From Blepharisma japonicum (Eukaryota; Ciliophora; Heterotrichea; Heterotrichida; Blepharismidae): 64,000 nucleotides of DNA. The stretch covers positions 1 to 64,000 of the forward strand of contig CATKHK010000120.1 of NCBI GenBank assembly GCA_949751835.1. Direction: 5' to 3'. Both the position numbers and the translations under genes were made by a program. Of the stretch, positions 33,750 through 43,323 are shown piece after piece (the stretch's first letter is position 1; the number at the start of each line of letters is the position of its first letter). Under the pieces are notes generated by a model that did not search any database, was not told where the DNA came from, and worked only from the letters and a program-made list of their open reading frames with translations.

Positions 33750-34073
33750 TTATTTTGGTTTTCTTGTTTTTTCAAATTCTTGGCAAACTTGGTCGAAGTT
33801 TGAAGAACGCCTAAGCGTGATGATGGCCTTGTTCCTATTTCTGCTTATTCCTTCACGATCTGTTTCGGGGACGCTCAAGGTTTGGAAATTCTCTAGAGTT
33901 GTATAGCCATTAGAGCATAACATTTCTGCAGCTCTAACAACGTTGGCAGTAGCTTCACCAAGACCATGGAGAGCAACTGTTTCGTGGGCTTTGAGGACTT
34001 CTTTGCTTTGATAAACAAAGGAAGCGTATCCTCTCTTGACGCTGACTTTTATTATATTGCTTTCCTCTGCCAT
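33750..34073 (-). CDS. Alba-domain nucleic-acid-binding protein
   Basis: A 107-residue protein, nearly all one Alba/Rpp20-like domain: IIKVSVKRGYASFVYQSKEVL, then VALHGLGEATANVVRAAEMLCSN and a C-terminal strand (NKAIITLRRS). Alba proteins bind RNA or DNA; protist members act in translational control and chromatin. The family is short and this length is normal. Single exon. Confidence 0.9.
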   Translation of the reverse strand: MAEESNIIKVSVKRGYASFVYQSKEVLKAHETVALHGLGEATANVVRAAEMLCSNGYTTLENFQTLSVPETDREGISRNRNKAIITLRRSSNFDQVCQEFEKTRKPK

Positions 34074-35772
34074 TTTATACCACCAGCTTGCGTGATGTTT
34101 AGAAATAGCCTCATCGGATTTACTTGGAGGATCTTCAATTATCTTAAGGTTAAGGATTATTTAGGTGATAAAAAATTTATTATTTGCTATGAATATTTAT
34201 TTCTTAGATATTATTTTAAATATAATCCTGAAAAGCAGCTGATTATTTGCTAGCTAATTTAAATTTAATAGATCTTGAATTTCTTCTTTTAATATGCTAT
34301 AAATTGAGGATCTTTGATAAAAAACACCGAGAGAAAGTTTAAAATCTCATTGGCACTGAGATATGCACCTTTCCGTGCTCATTTAAACATAGATGAATTT
34401 TGCCAGTAGGTAAAATCTGTAATTTTCTTTTAAAATGATTTACTTCTATCATAATAATTCTCATAGTTTGGGCTTTAATAGGCATGATTTATATAAATTT
34501 TAAATTATGTTATTCGTCCCATCCTCTTAAGTCCTTTAAAGAGAAGAATTTAAAGATTTAATTGAATTAACTTTTTACTCTAGAATAGTAGCAATGCCAC
34601 AAGGAGAACTCTATGGGTATATGGGCCTGGCTCAAGTTAAATTCTTAGACTAGTTTTTCTTCTTAAAAAAAGGTTTTGATGCTAAAAGTAAATCTTAGCG
34701 ATGTCTAAGACATCGAGAATATTCTAGTATGCAACTAGCGTTGCGTCTTGGCTTTGAGCTTCCACATTTGCCCTTATTTGCCATATAAGACTCTCAAAAT
34801 ACAAAAAATTTAATTTTCCCCTGGCCAGCTGATGATATTAGCTATGCCATATATTTAATAAATAATATTACAATACATAAAAAGATTAATATTAATATCT
34901 AGAAGTTCAAAATTTATCGATTACACCAAAATGATATTCATTAGATATGATACTAGAGGCAAAAGTGCATCAGCAATTGAAAGATTTATTAAAATCACCT
35001 TAAGATTTTAGAAATATTATAAATGGTAATATAATTTAGCACAAAAATTGCTATAGTTCAATATTACCGCAAAATTTTTAATTAAAAACTTGAAAACTTT
35101 GATTACCTTATATGAAAAATTATTTAATTTTAATCATATTTCTTTAAGATAAGTGTATTCTTATTTACAACTCGACTTCTACAGTTCTTCAATCAGGCAA
35201 TAACAACTCTATAAAACAAGAAAAATAATAAAGGATTGAAAATACTTGGGAGCATTCAAATCAGAATTTAAATGGAAAAAATGAAGCAGAAAATATGAAA
35301 TAGAAAATATGATATTCGAGCATTTTCTAAAAATTTAATACTGTATGCAATTAATTATAAATAAGCTATTTATGGCTTATACGCATTAATTGATATTATT
35401 CAGGCATTTATAAAGTTTTATACTTATTATTAACAATTGTTGTAGTAGCTGATTCTTCATTTTCTTTCCATGGCCAAGTTTTTATCTATCCGATTTTGAA
35501 GACTTCTCTTTGAAAAAGACGAGCGTCTACTTCAGAAACAAACTATGGCTCCCAGCTTTGAAATATGGAACAAAAACCATTACTGGGCAAAATTTAGATT
35601 TTTCCCGATTCGACTGAAAATTTGTAAAAAATGCTATCTTCTCTAGCTTCTCTTATGAGTAGCACTCCTTCCGAAGTTTTTAAGTTGGCCATGCCAAATA
35701 TGACTCAATCCTTTTTTCAGTCGATCTTCTATTCAGCTCTTTTAATCTAAGGAATTATGTGATAAATGGAAT
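34074..35772. other. 1.7-kb intergenic region, two small hairpins
   Basis: Longest gap in the window. All frames are broken by TAA/TAG. It contains a perfect 7-bp hairpin (34699-34715, arms CGATGTC/GACATCG, loop TAA), and a 5-bp hairpin a little downstream (GCAAC/GTTGC with loop TAGC, near 34734). I see no tRNA, snRNA or recognisable pseudogene. It may include promoter sequence for the GPCR gene. Confidence 0.4.
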
Positions 35773-36705
35773 ATGGGGAAATCATATGAAGAATTGTCAA
35801 TTATCTATTATAGCATGCTTGGATCCAGCATTTTAAGCTTGCTTGGCGGCTGCTTTATATGCCTAGTTTATTATATGTTTAAAAAGCTTCGAGTTTTCGC
35901 TTTTAAGCTTGTTCTCTATCTTGCCATAGCCGATATTTTTGTAGCAATAGGTAAAAACCATATAGGTTTCATGATCCCTTTCCATCTTCCTGATGGGGAA
36001 AACAACAACCTTTGTATATTTCAGGCAGCCCTCACTTCTTATTTCACTGACTGCACTGTTTATTTGACATCAGTGATTGCTCATGCTCTATATTGCGCAG
36101 TTGTAAAACATAGAATTATTGAAAAATATCACCTCTATTATCTCCTATATTCTTTTGGCCTGCCTTGAATAGGAGTAATTATACCTTTAATCGCAGGCTG
36201 ATATGGCCCAAATGATGGTTGATGCTGAATTAAGCCAAATCAGGTATATACCCCTTGAATGAAATATCTTCAGTATTATTTTCCTTTATTTCTGATATTA
36301 ATATATAACTCCACAGTTTATGTTTCAGTAATAAAGAAACTTAATAGAGAAACCAATTTAGGATCAAATGAAGTAAAAATGAGAAGAAAACTTGCATTAA
36401 AATTAAAAATGTATCCAATTGTCCTGTTTTTATGCCAAATACCTCCAGCTATTTATAGGATTTGGGAAATTGCTGTTGAAAATTCTTCAGACAAAAGCAT
36501 ACCTTTTGCGCTGATCTTGATATCAGGAATTGGACTGAGTATCAATGGCTTTTTTAATTCAATAGTGTATGGATTTACAGGAAGTGTTAAGAATGAATTA
36601 AGGAAAAAAATTTTCGGCAAAAAAAAGCCATCTCATGATACATCGTTGATATTTTATATTATAAAAGATGAAAAAATAAAGGAAAAACTTGTAGAGTCTT
36701 ATTAA
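35773..36705 (+). CDS. seven-TM receptor, cAMP-receptor-like (copy 1)
   Basis: A 310-residue protein reading six TGA as Trp, with seven hydrophobic segments. TM1 starts YYSMLGSSILSLLGGCF; TM2 VFAFKLVLYLAIADIFVAIG; and the second extracellular loop contains a WCWI motif. That motif is typical of secretin-like and Dictyostelium cAMP-receptor-like GPCRs. A basic loop precedes TM6, and the C-terminal tail is Lys-rich. Probable G-protein-coupled surface receptor; ligand unknown. It lies tail-to-tail with a paralogue. Confidence 0.88.
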
Positions 36706-36752
36706 TTTATGTTTTAAAATACATTCTATATAATTGAAGGATTATTTATTTT

Positions 36753-37649
36753 TTAACTTTCTTCCTTCACTATATCGTACATCATAGAGTCTTCAAGTGG
36801 ATTTTTTTTCCTGCATATGACTTCTCTCAGTTTCTTTTTTACAACTCCTGTCAGTCCATATGCAATTGAATTTAAAGCTCCATTTGAGCACATACTGACA
36901 GCTGCAATTCAAAGTATCCAAAAACTGTCATCAGGATCATAATCAGTTCAACCAAAATCTTTAATTGTTCCTCACACCCTATAAATTGTAATTGGAACCT
37001 GACATATAAGGAAAATAATGGGGTATAATTTCAACTTCCTCACCAGTTTCCGCTTTAGCTTGTTTTCTCTGTTTCCTATATCTGCCTCATTTCTTATTTT
37101 TCTTATCACTTTTAAGTACACTACAGCATTGTAAATTAATACAGATCACATAGGAATATAAAATAGTAAATATTTTTCTAAATTTTGGTAAACTGAGTTT
37201 CCTGATATCCAGCATCAAGCTCCTGAACTCCCATAATCATTAGTGATAAAAGGAATAATTGCAGGAATTATTGGAGTTGCAAATGCATAAATGAGGTATT
37301 TTGTGTGGAAAAATTCTATATGCTTATGCCTGATAACTGCTGAATAAAGTGCATGAGCAATGATATTTGATCATAAAACACCAGAAAGGTCAAAATAAAG
37401 GCTGACTGAGGCTTGGAATTGGCAGAGAGGGTCTGAGACTTTTCAAGGGATCATATAAACTAAGTGAAAAATACCTAAAGCAGAGCACATGTCAGCAAAA
37501 GCTAAATAAGCGACAAGTTTAAAAGCAAACGCTCTTAGTTCTTTGAATAAAATGTAAGCAGAGATTACAAAAATTGACCCGATAACACTTAAAATGCAGG
37601 TACCAACCATAGAAGCGTAGATCGCATCATTAGACTTTTGGTTGTCCAT
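36753..37649 (-). CDS. seven-TM receptor, cAMP-receptor-like (copy 2)
   Basis: A 298-residue paralogue of the neighbouring receptor, reading many TGA as Trp. Shared landmarks are ELRAFAFKLVAYLAFADM (TM2), HALYSAVIRHKHIEFFH, AWCWISGNSVY, a basic loop before TM6 (KLKRKLVRKLKLYPII) and the ending YGLTGVVKKKLRE. The two genes converge with 47 nt between stops, pointing to an inverted duplication. Length is normal for the family; both ends look intact. Confidence 0.88.
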
Positions 37650-37850
37650 GAATTTTATTTCAGATAACTAACATTTATATAGAAATTATAGTTATTTTAA
37701 AATGATAATTATTCAACAGCTGTTTCATAAAATTTATGAATGTTTTTATAAATATCAATAATTATTTTATTATGATAATTATTATAACATTATAAAAGGA
37801 TTTTATTCAAAATCTCTATTATAATAGAATTCACAGACGATAGAAATTAT

Positions 37851-38538
37851 TTATTCAGCAAGCTGCTCTATTTTGTTTAAATGTCCTAGCAAAAACCTGT
37901 AAGTTTCTTCCAATTCTGGGTTGTGCTCATTCATTTCCATTTTAGTTTTCAACTCTTCAACTACATAAAGCATACAATAATTTGCCGTAATTACATATCC
38001 TTGGACCATTCCTAGCAGTCTTTCTCATGACCCTACCTTCTGGATACATTCTTCTATTTGTTCATTCCCTTTTACTTTCTGCTTTAAATTTACCTTAAAT
38101 GAGTCTTTGAAAAGCTTACCGAAAATTGGGTCCCTTTTAAGCATGACGGAGTAGTGTTCAAGCATGTAAATAAATTTTGAGTTTTTTGTGGTGCTAGGGA
38201 CTGAAGGTAGCTTGCTGCTTGTTCGACTTCTCTTTTTGCGTTTTTCTAAGAGTGATGATTTCATAGTTTCGTATTCCTTGGCTTTATCTTCCTGATTGGA
38301 TTTTTACGTCAAGAGATCACATATCTCCATTGATTTTAAATGCTTTCAAATGTGATAAACCTCTTAGAGATCTTGGGATGTCATTTCCTTTATATTTTGC
38401 TCCAGAAATATTTCTCAGTGACTGATAAACACCTTCAAGATGGCCAAGAATAGCATCAAAAGGAGCAGGCTGAGCGCTTCGAAGGAAATTAATTACAGCT
38501 CCTGCCAATGTTTTGCTAAATTTTGATTCTTTTTGCAT
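37851..38538 (-). CDS. unknown protein, possible winged helix
   Basis: Two exons (38538-38308, 38291-37851) around a 16-nt intron give 223 residues, with two TGA-Trp codons. Residues about 12-75 have a helix-helix-turn pattern (AVINFLRSAQPAPFDAILGHLEGVYQSLR... SLRGLSHLKAFKINGDMW) that could be a winged helix, but this is weak. A basic linker (EKRKKRSRTSSK) and a helical C-terminal half follow. No family is recognised. It sits 107 nt downstream of the PPIL6-pyruvate kinase stop. Confidence 0.65.
38292..38307 (-). other. 16-nt intron in unknown gene
   Basis: GTAAAAATCCAATCAG on the minus strand, A at -6. It resolves a frame change between two long open stretches. Confidence 0.85.
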
Positions 38539-38645
38539 AAAATATAATAAAAAATAGCGCCTATACCTAACTAAAATTAAGTGTTTAGCATTTTACACAC
38601 CAGATAAAAATGCTAAAATACCCTTATAAAGGCATGCATCATTAA

Positions 38646-41075
38646 TTAAAGAATCTCTCTAAAAGTCAATGCATCAGCTTTATTCGGGTTATTTTCTGAA
38701 TGCCCATACACAATGACAGCATGATCTCCAGATTTTGCTACCAATCTTCGTTTAAGCTCATCAAATGCATTATTTACCATCACTTCTAATTGCTCATATT
38801 TCTCTATCTGTATTCCCCAAAGATTTCTATAGAATTTTAACTGTCGGATTGTAGCTTCATTAGTAGAAAGCACAAAAATTGGGGCTTTAGGCCGATATTT
38901 TTCTACAAGTCTTGCAGTTCCTCCTCTATCACTAAAGACAATTATAACATTCGCTCCTCTTTGATTCGAAATATTTGCAGCAGCTTTACATGTGCCTTCT
39001 CTTGACCCTGCTACAAAATCACCCTTAATCTGTTTTTTTAAGGTTTCTTGGTATTTTTCAGCTTCCAGACAAATTTTGGACATAAATGTGAGGGCTTCTA
39101 TAGGAAACTGCCCAATGCAAGTTTCTGAGGAAAGCATAACAGCATCAGTCCCATCAATGATTGCATTAGCAACATCACTGGCTTCAGCTCTTGTTGGGCG
39201 TGGGCTTTTGATCATTGATTCAAGCATTTGAGTAGCAGTCAGCACTGGCTTTGCGTATTGATTTGCAATGCTAATTATAAATTTCTGAGCTAAAAACACT
39301 TTTTCGTTAGGTAAATTCATCCCTAAGTCTCCTCTTGCTACCATAACTCCATCACTTTCTTTTACAATTTCTTCAGTATTTTCTAGCCCTTCAATATTTT
39401 CGATTTTTCCAATAATTTTGATAAATTTTCCATTTTCTCCTAAAAGCTGTCTCATATCAATAACATCTTGTTTATTCTGAGTAAAGCTAATGGCTACAAA
39501 ATCTATTTGGTGATTTGATACTAATTCTAATAAAAGTTCATCATTTTCTACGACACGTTTAGTTATTCCTATTCGAGAGCCTAATACAGATATATTTTGA
39601 TGCTCTAAAAGAGGCACCGATGCACTTACAACTCTAACTCTAAATAGAGATGGCCGAATTTCTATAGTTTCACAAATAATGCCACCATCAGAGATCATGA
39701 CTGTGCTACCTATTTTTATATAGCTAAAAATCTCAGGGCTTGTAATTGAAATTATATTTTTGGTTCCTTTTACTGTACGGTCAGCTGTAATTTCTAATTC
39801 TTGCCCTCTTTCTAGAGCTATAGGCGCGTGCTTTTTATTGATTCCTGTCCTTACTTCAGGACCTTTTGTGTCGACCATTACAGCGATTTCTTCTCCAGTC
39901 TGTTCACAAGCGATTTTCAGATTTCTAAGAATTTCTTCATGTGATTTTTTGTCTCCATGGGCCAAATTCAGTCTGGCTACATTCATGCCACTTTCTATCA
40001 GTTTTTTAATCATAGGGACTTCACTGCAAGCTGGTCCAAGTGTGCAGACAATTTTTGTTTTTCGGGACCCTTCTTTAGGTTTTTGCATATCATCTATAAC
40101 TGACCTTTGGCTGATTAGATTCCCTGCTTCTTCTGTTATCGGTTTACTTCCGGTTTTTTTTTTTATTATGTTAAAATCTGGTAAAGTCCTTGAGATATTA
40201 GAAACATAGTAATGCAATAAATCTAGATCATCATGAATAATATCAAAAGGCTTTGGAAGCAGTGTGGCTTGAGCTAAAATTGGAGGAGAAATAGGGTGCT
40301 GATAATTAAGCTCAACTTCATTAATAGCTCTGACTGTTTCCATCCCTTCCACTACTTTGCCGATAATAATATATTTCCTATCTAAATGAGGCAGAGATCT
40401 CAAAGTAATATAAAACAGCCCTTTGCCTTTTCTAGTGACCCCAACTAGTCCTTCTCTGTCATGCTTAATTTGAAAACATTCAGAATTCAGCTCATTGCTA
40501 TCATCATATTCTGGGCTTAAATAGCCTCCCATAATATAACACCCTTGGACAACTCTGTTGAAAGGAGTTCCTTTATATGAAAGGATTTCTCCTTTGGAAT
40601 TTTTCTTTTTTTCTAAGCATAGCTCTACAAATTCTTGGCATGACTTAGGACAAATCCTATGGAAAAGCTCTATTATGACTGGTTTCCGCTGGCGGTCCAT
40701 TGCAATCGCAAGCTCGACAAAAATATTTTCTGAGTTCATGATAGTTTTCGTTTTCTGGATTTTTGACTGTTTTTCGTAAAAAGAGAAAGGCGTGTGGTCA
40801 AAATAGTGGAAATTTGTGAAAGCTCAGGTCTCAAGTTCTTCTAAAGAGCCTAAATAGTGATCATCTATAGTAATTATGAGGGCCTGATCTTTTAAGAATT
40901 GGATTTGAAGAGTTTCCATCAAGGATTTTATTGCTAAATCCAGCTGTGTTTCGAAATGACCTTGGATTTCTATTTCAATTTGTGCAGACTCATGAAGGTC
41001 TTCAGATACTTTTTTAGCTTTTTGAAACCTTGAATCGTCAATTCTTCCTATAGCAGTTATCCGAGCCATTTTCAT
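38646..41075 (-). CDS. PPIL6-like cyclophilin fused to pyruvate kinase
   Basis: One uninterrupted 809-residue frame (one TGA-Trp, residue 84). Residues 1-110 match the N-terminal domain of PPIL6 (AIGRIDDSRFQKAKKVSEDL; YLGSLEELETW). Residues about 115-280 are a cyclophilin domain (FNRVVQGCYIMGG, GLFYITLRSLPHLDRKY). The catalytic Arg is kept, but the drug-pocket Trp is Leu. Residues about 338-809 are a full-length pyruvate kinase: TKIVCTLGPA, GMNVARLNLAHG, VDTKGPEVRTG, catalytic Lys in IIGKIEN, RGDLG, and TATQMLESM followed by PRPTRAEASDVANAI. The PK makes ATP and pyruvate from PEP and ADP. There is no stop, frameshift or intron-like signal between the parts, so I call a genuine fusion. The first ATG after an in-frame TTG is used. 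Confidence 0.92.
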
Positions 41076-41444
41076 AAATGAATAATTTAATTCTTGATTG
41101 CTCCAGAGCCAAGATTCTGAGATGACTTCCAAAATCAGTCTGTTTTATTAATCGTGGAGATTCTGAAGTAAAGAATCATAAGGAATAAGTTATAGAGAAA
41201 AAATAGCAGAATAGATTTAATAATTTTTGAATATTTTATCATTAACCAAACCATTTTTGGCGAAAATGAAGCATTCACGCACATGACAATAATTTTTTGG
41301 TTATCTTATTATAAGCTTTACTTTCATCAGTTTGAAATATTAGTTATAAGTATTTGACTGTGCATAAAATGTTAAATAAAACATCTTTCCAATTCCCAAT
41401 CCATGTTCTTAAATCGCCATCATCATTAATTTGAGATTAATTCC
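41076..41444. other. divergent intergenic region
   Basis: About 370 AT-rich nt between divergent genes (PPIL6-PK and DP factor). No gene or RNA recognised. Confidence 0.4.
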
Positions 41445-42518
41445 ATGATAGAGACAGGAAGTGAATACCCTTCATACATAAAAGAAATGATTTCTGAACT
41501 TCGCAGTTCAGAGTCAGCTGCTTCTATTTTACAGAAATATAAACAATTCACAGACGGCGACATCTTATTAGCTTTAATTTACAAGAATCTGAGCTATTCT
41601 CCCCATTCAAGAAAATTTTTGTCGAATGAAGAAGTCCTGTCCACAATCCATAAAGAATATCTGACTGACTTCCCTCCCATTAATTCTAATTGAGAAATAC
41701 AAAATGGACTAAGGGAGATGAAGCCATATTATGACAACCATATTAATTTAATTTCCAGTCCAAATGGAATTGGTCTCGATATTTATCCTCAATCGCCTGA
41801 ATTTTTTGAAGAGTCAAGCCTAACGACGATGTGATGTGAAACCACTCCATCGTCAAACAAAAAAATTGAACTGATGTGCACGCCGCCCAGTACTACTTTG
41901 AGATCTCGTAATGGGCTTAAAGCATTGAGCTGGAGAGTAAAAGAAATTGTTGAAAGGTTCGGGAGCGCAACTTATAAAGACGTCGCTGACGAGCTCTTGA
42001 GGGAACTGCAAAGCAATCAAGGAGATGAAGACTTTAAGGACGAAAAAAACGTCAGGAGAAGGGTCTATGATGCTCTTAACGTCCTAATTGCTGCTGAAAT
42101 TTTACAAAAACGAGGCAAAATGGTGGAATCCCGCAATAAAAGTTCTTATAGATTGTGCTTTAAGTCTGAAAACTCAGAAACGTTTATTTCTAAAAGAAAA
42201 AAACTCAAACAGCTTTTACAACATTATGTTGCAATTAAGAATTTAATTGAGAGGAACAAGAATCTGCAATGTGCCAGTGACAGGCTAAAGCTTCCTTTTA
42301 CGTTAGTCACTGTGTCCTCAGAATCCAATGAAGAGGTAAGAGAAATGTAGGTCTCGATAAAAACGAACATTCAGAGGTCAAAAATCCACATTAAGTTTGA
42401 GAGTCCAATAACTGTCATGGAGCCTGTCGAAGTTTTAAAGGAACTGGGGCTTCACAGTAATCCTGCAGGGATTCATCTTGAGGCGTTGGAACTTTGCAAT
42501 TATGCCTCACCGAGCTAA
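41445..42518 (+). CDS. DP (E2F dimerisation partner) transcription factor
   Basis: Two exons (41445-42335, 42351-42518) encode 352 residues, two TGA-Trp codons. Residues about 150-225 are the DP-type winged helix (GLKALSWRVKEIVERFGSATYKDVADELL) with the hallmark NVRRRVYDALNVLIAAEIL. A leucine-rich dimerisation helix follows (LKQLLQHYVAIKNLI). After the 15-nt intron comes the DP marked-box-like end (IHIKFESPITVMEPVEVLKELGL). DP proteins pair with E2F to control cell-cycle genes. Without splicing, the frame would stop at TAG and lose the last 55 residues. Confidence 0.93.
42336..42350 (+). other. 15-nt intron in DP gene
   Basis: GTAAGAGAAATGTAG, A at -6. It removes an in-frame TAG and adds the conserved DP C-terminal strand. 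Confidence 0.95.
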
Positions 42519-42851
42519 TTAATTAATCGCAAAAAGGTAAGATTGGTATAAATGTGAGGATTTTTGATAATTGTAATTAAAATAAAGCCTTCTTAAATAT
42601 TTAGCTAAGAACTTATAGAAAATAAATTATTAAACTTAGCTTAGAGCTGCTAGGCGAGTTTAGACTACCTTAGTAATATACAAATTAATCATAATTCACA
42701 TATTTCAAATAATTCAGATAAACCCCAATAATCCATAAACATTTAATCTATAATTTTTCCCATATCTTTCAACACAACTTTACTTTTTCTTGTACAATCC
42801 AATTAATTTCTCTTAAAACTAAAACCCATTTATCTAAATATTTTTAAGCTA
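42519..42851. other. convergent intergenic region
   Basis: About 330 AT-rich nt between convergent stops of the DP and PDI genes. Nothing recognised. Confidence 0.4.
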
Positions 42852-43268
42852 TTAGAGTTCTGTTCTCTTTTCTCCAGCCTTGCCTTGTAGGTAGTCCACA
42901 ATGGCTTCAGCAGTTCTAGCTCCTCCGTATTTCTCAACTTCTTGTCCTTTTTGGAAAAATATAAGTGTTGGGTATCCTCTAATTTGTCTTGCTGATGCTG
43001 CAGCTTTTTCGACAGTAGCGTCTACTTTAGCAATAACAACTTTTGAGCCTTTTTCCTTTAACAAAGTGGCAGCTTTTTCGTATTCAGGAGCAAGTCTCTT
43101 GCAGTGTCCGCACCATGGGGCGTAGAATTCGACGAGGATGTTTTCGTTGTCTGCAATAGCTTGGTCAACGGTGGCATCAGTGAGCACCAAGACGCTTGAT
43201 TCTTCGTCAGCTGAGGCAAGGAGCACAACGCTAAAGAGAACGAGGAGACTGATAGTTTTGATGGCCAT
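42852..43268 (-). CDS. single-domain protein disulfide isomerase-like protein
   Basis: A 138-residue protein with a signal peptide (TISLLVLFSVVLLASA) and one thioredoxin domain holding APWCGHCKRLAPEYEKAA and the cis-Pro in RGYPTLIFF. It ends KRTEL, plausibly an RTEL-type variant of the KDEL ER-retention signal. Classical PDIs have two to four domains; this one-domain form would oxidise or isomerise disulfides in the ER. Both active-site residues are ordinary Cys codons. 55 nt separate it from the divergent NSUN2-like gene. Confidence 0.93.
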   Translation of the reverse strand: MAIKTISLLVLFSVVLLASADEESSVLVLTDATVDQAIADNENILVEFYAPWCGHCKRLAPEYEKAATLLKEKGSKVVIAKVDATVEKAAASARQIRGYPTLIFFQKGQEVEKYGGARTAEAIVDYLQGKAGEKRTEL

Positions 43269-43323
43269 TTATTATTACCTTCAGAATTTCCGCAATTTCT
43301 ACGTGTAAATTTAAGGTTGCAAG
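43269..43323. promoter_or_regulatory. 55-bp divergent promoter region
   Basis: All sequence between the start codons of the PDI gene (minus) and NSUN2-like gene (plus). It must carry both transcription starts unless these lie within the coding sequences. Confidence 0.45.

Noticed and set aside
33966-34253. 95-codon plus-strand open frame overlapping the Alba gene
   Set aside because: Half of it is antisense to the well-supported Alba gene and the rest is AT-rich; shadow frame.
41076-41132. Upstream TTG extension of the PPIL6-pyruvate kinase protein
   Set aside because: Non-ATG; PPIL6 homology begins near the ATG at 41075.
42852-43268. PDI gene as a second selenoprotein
   Set aside because: Both active-site residues are encoded by ordinary Cys codons and the frame contains no TGA.
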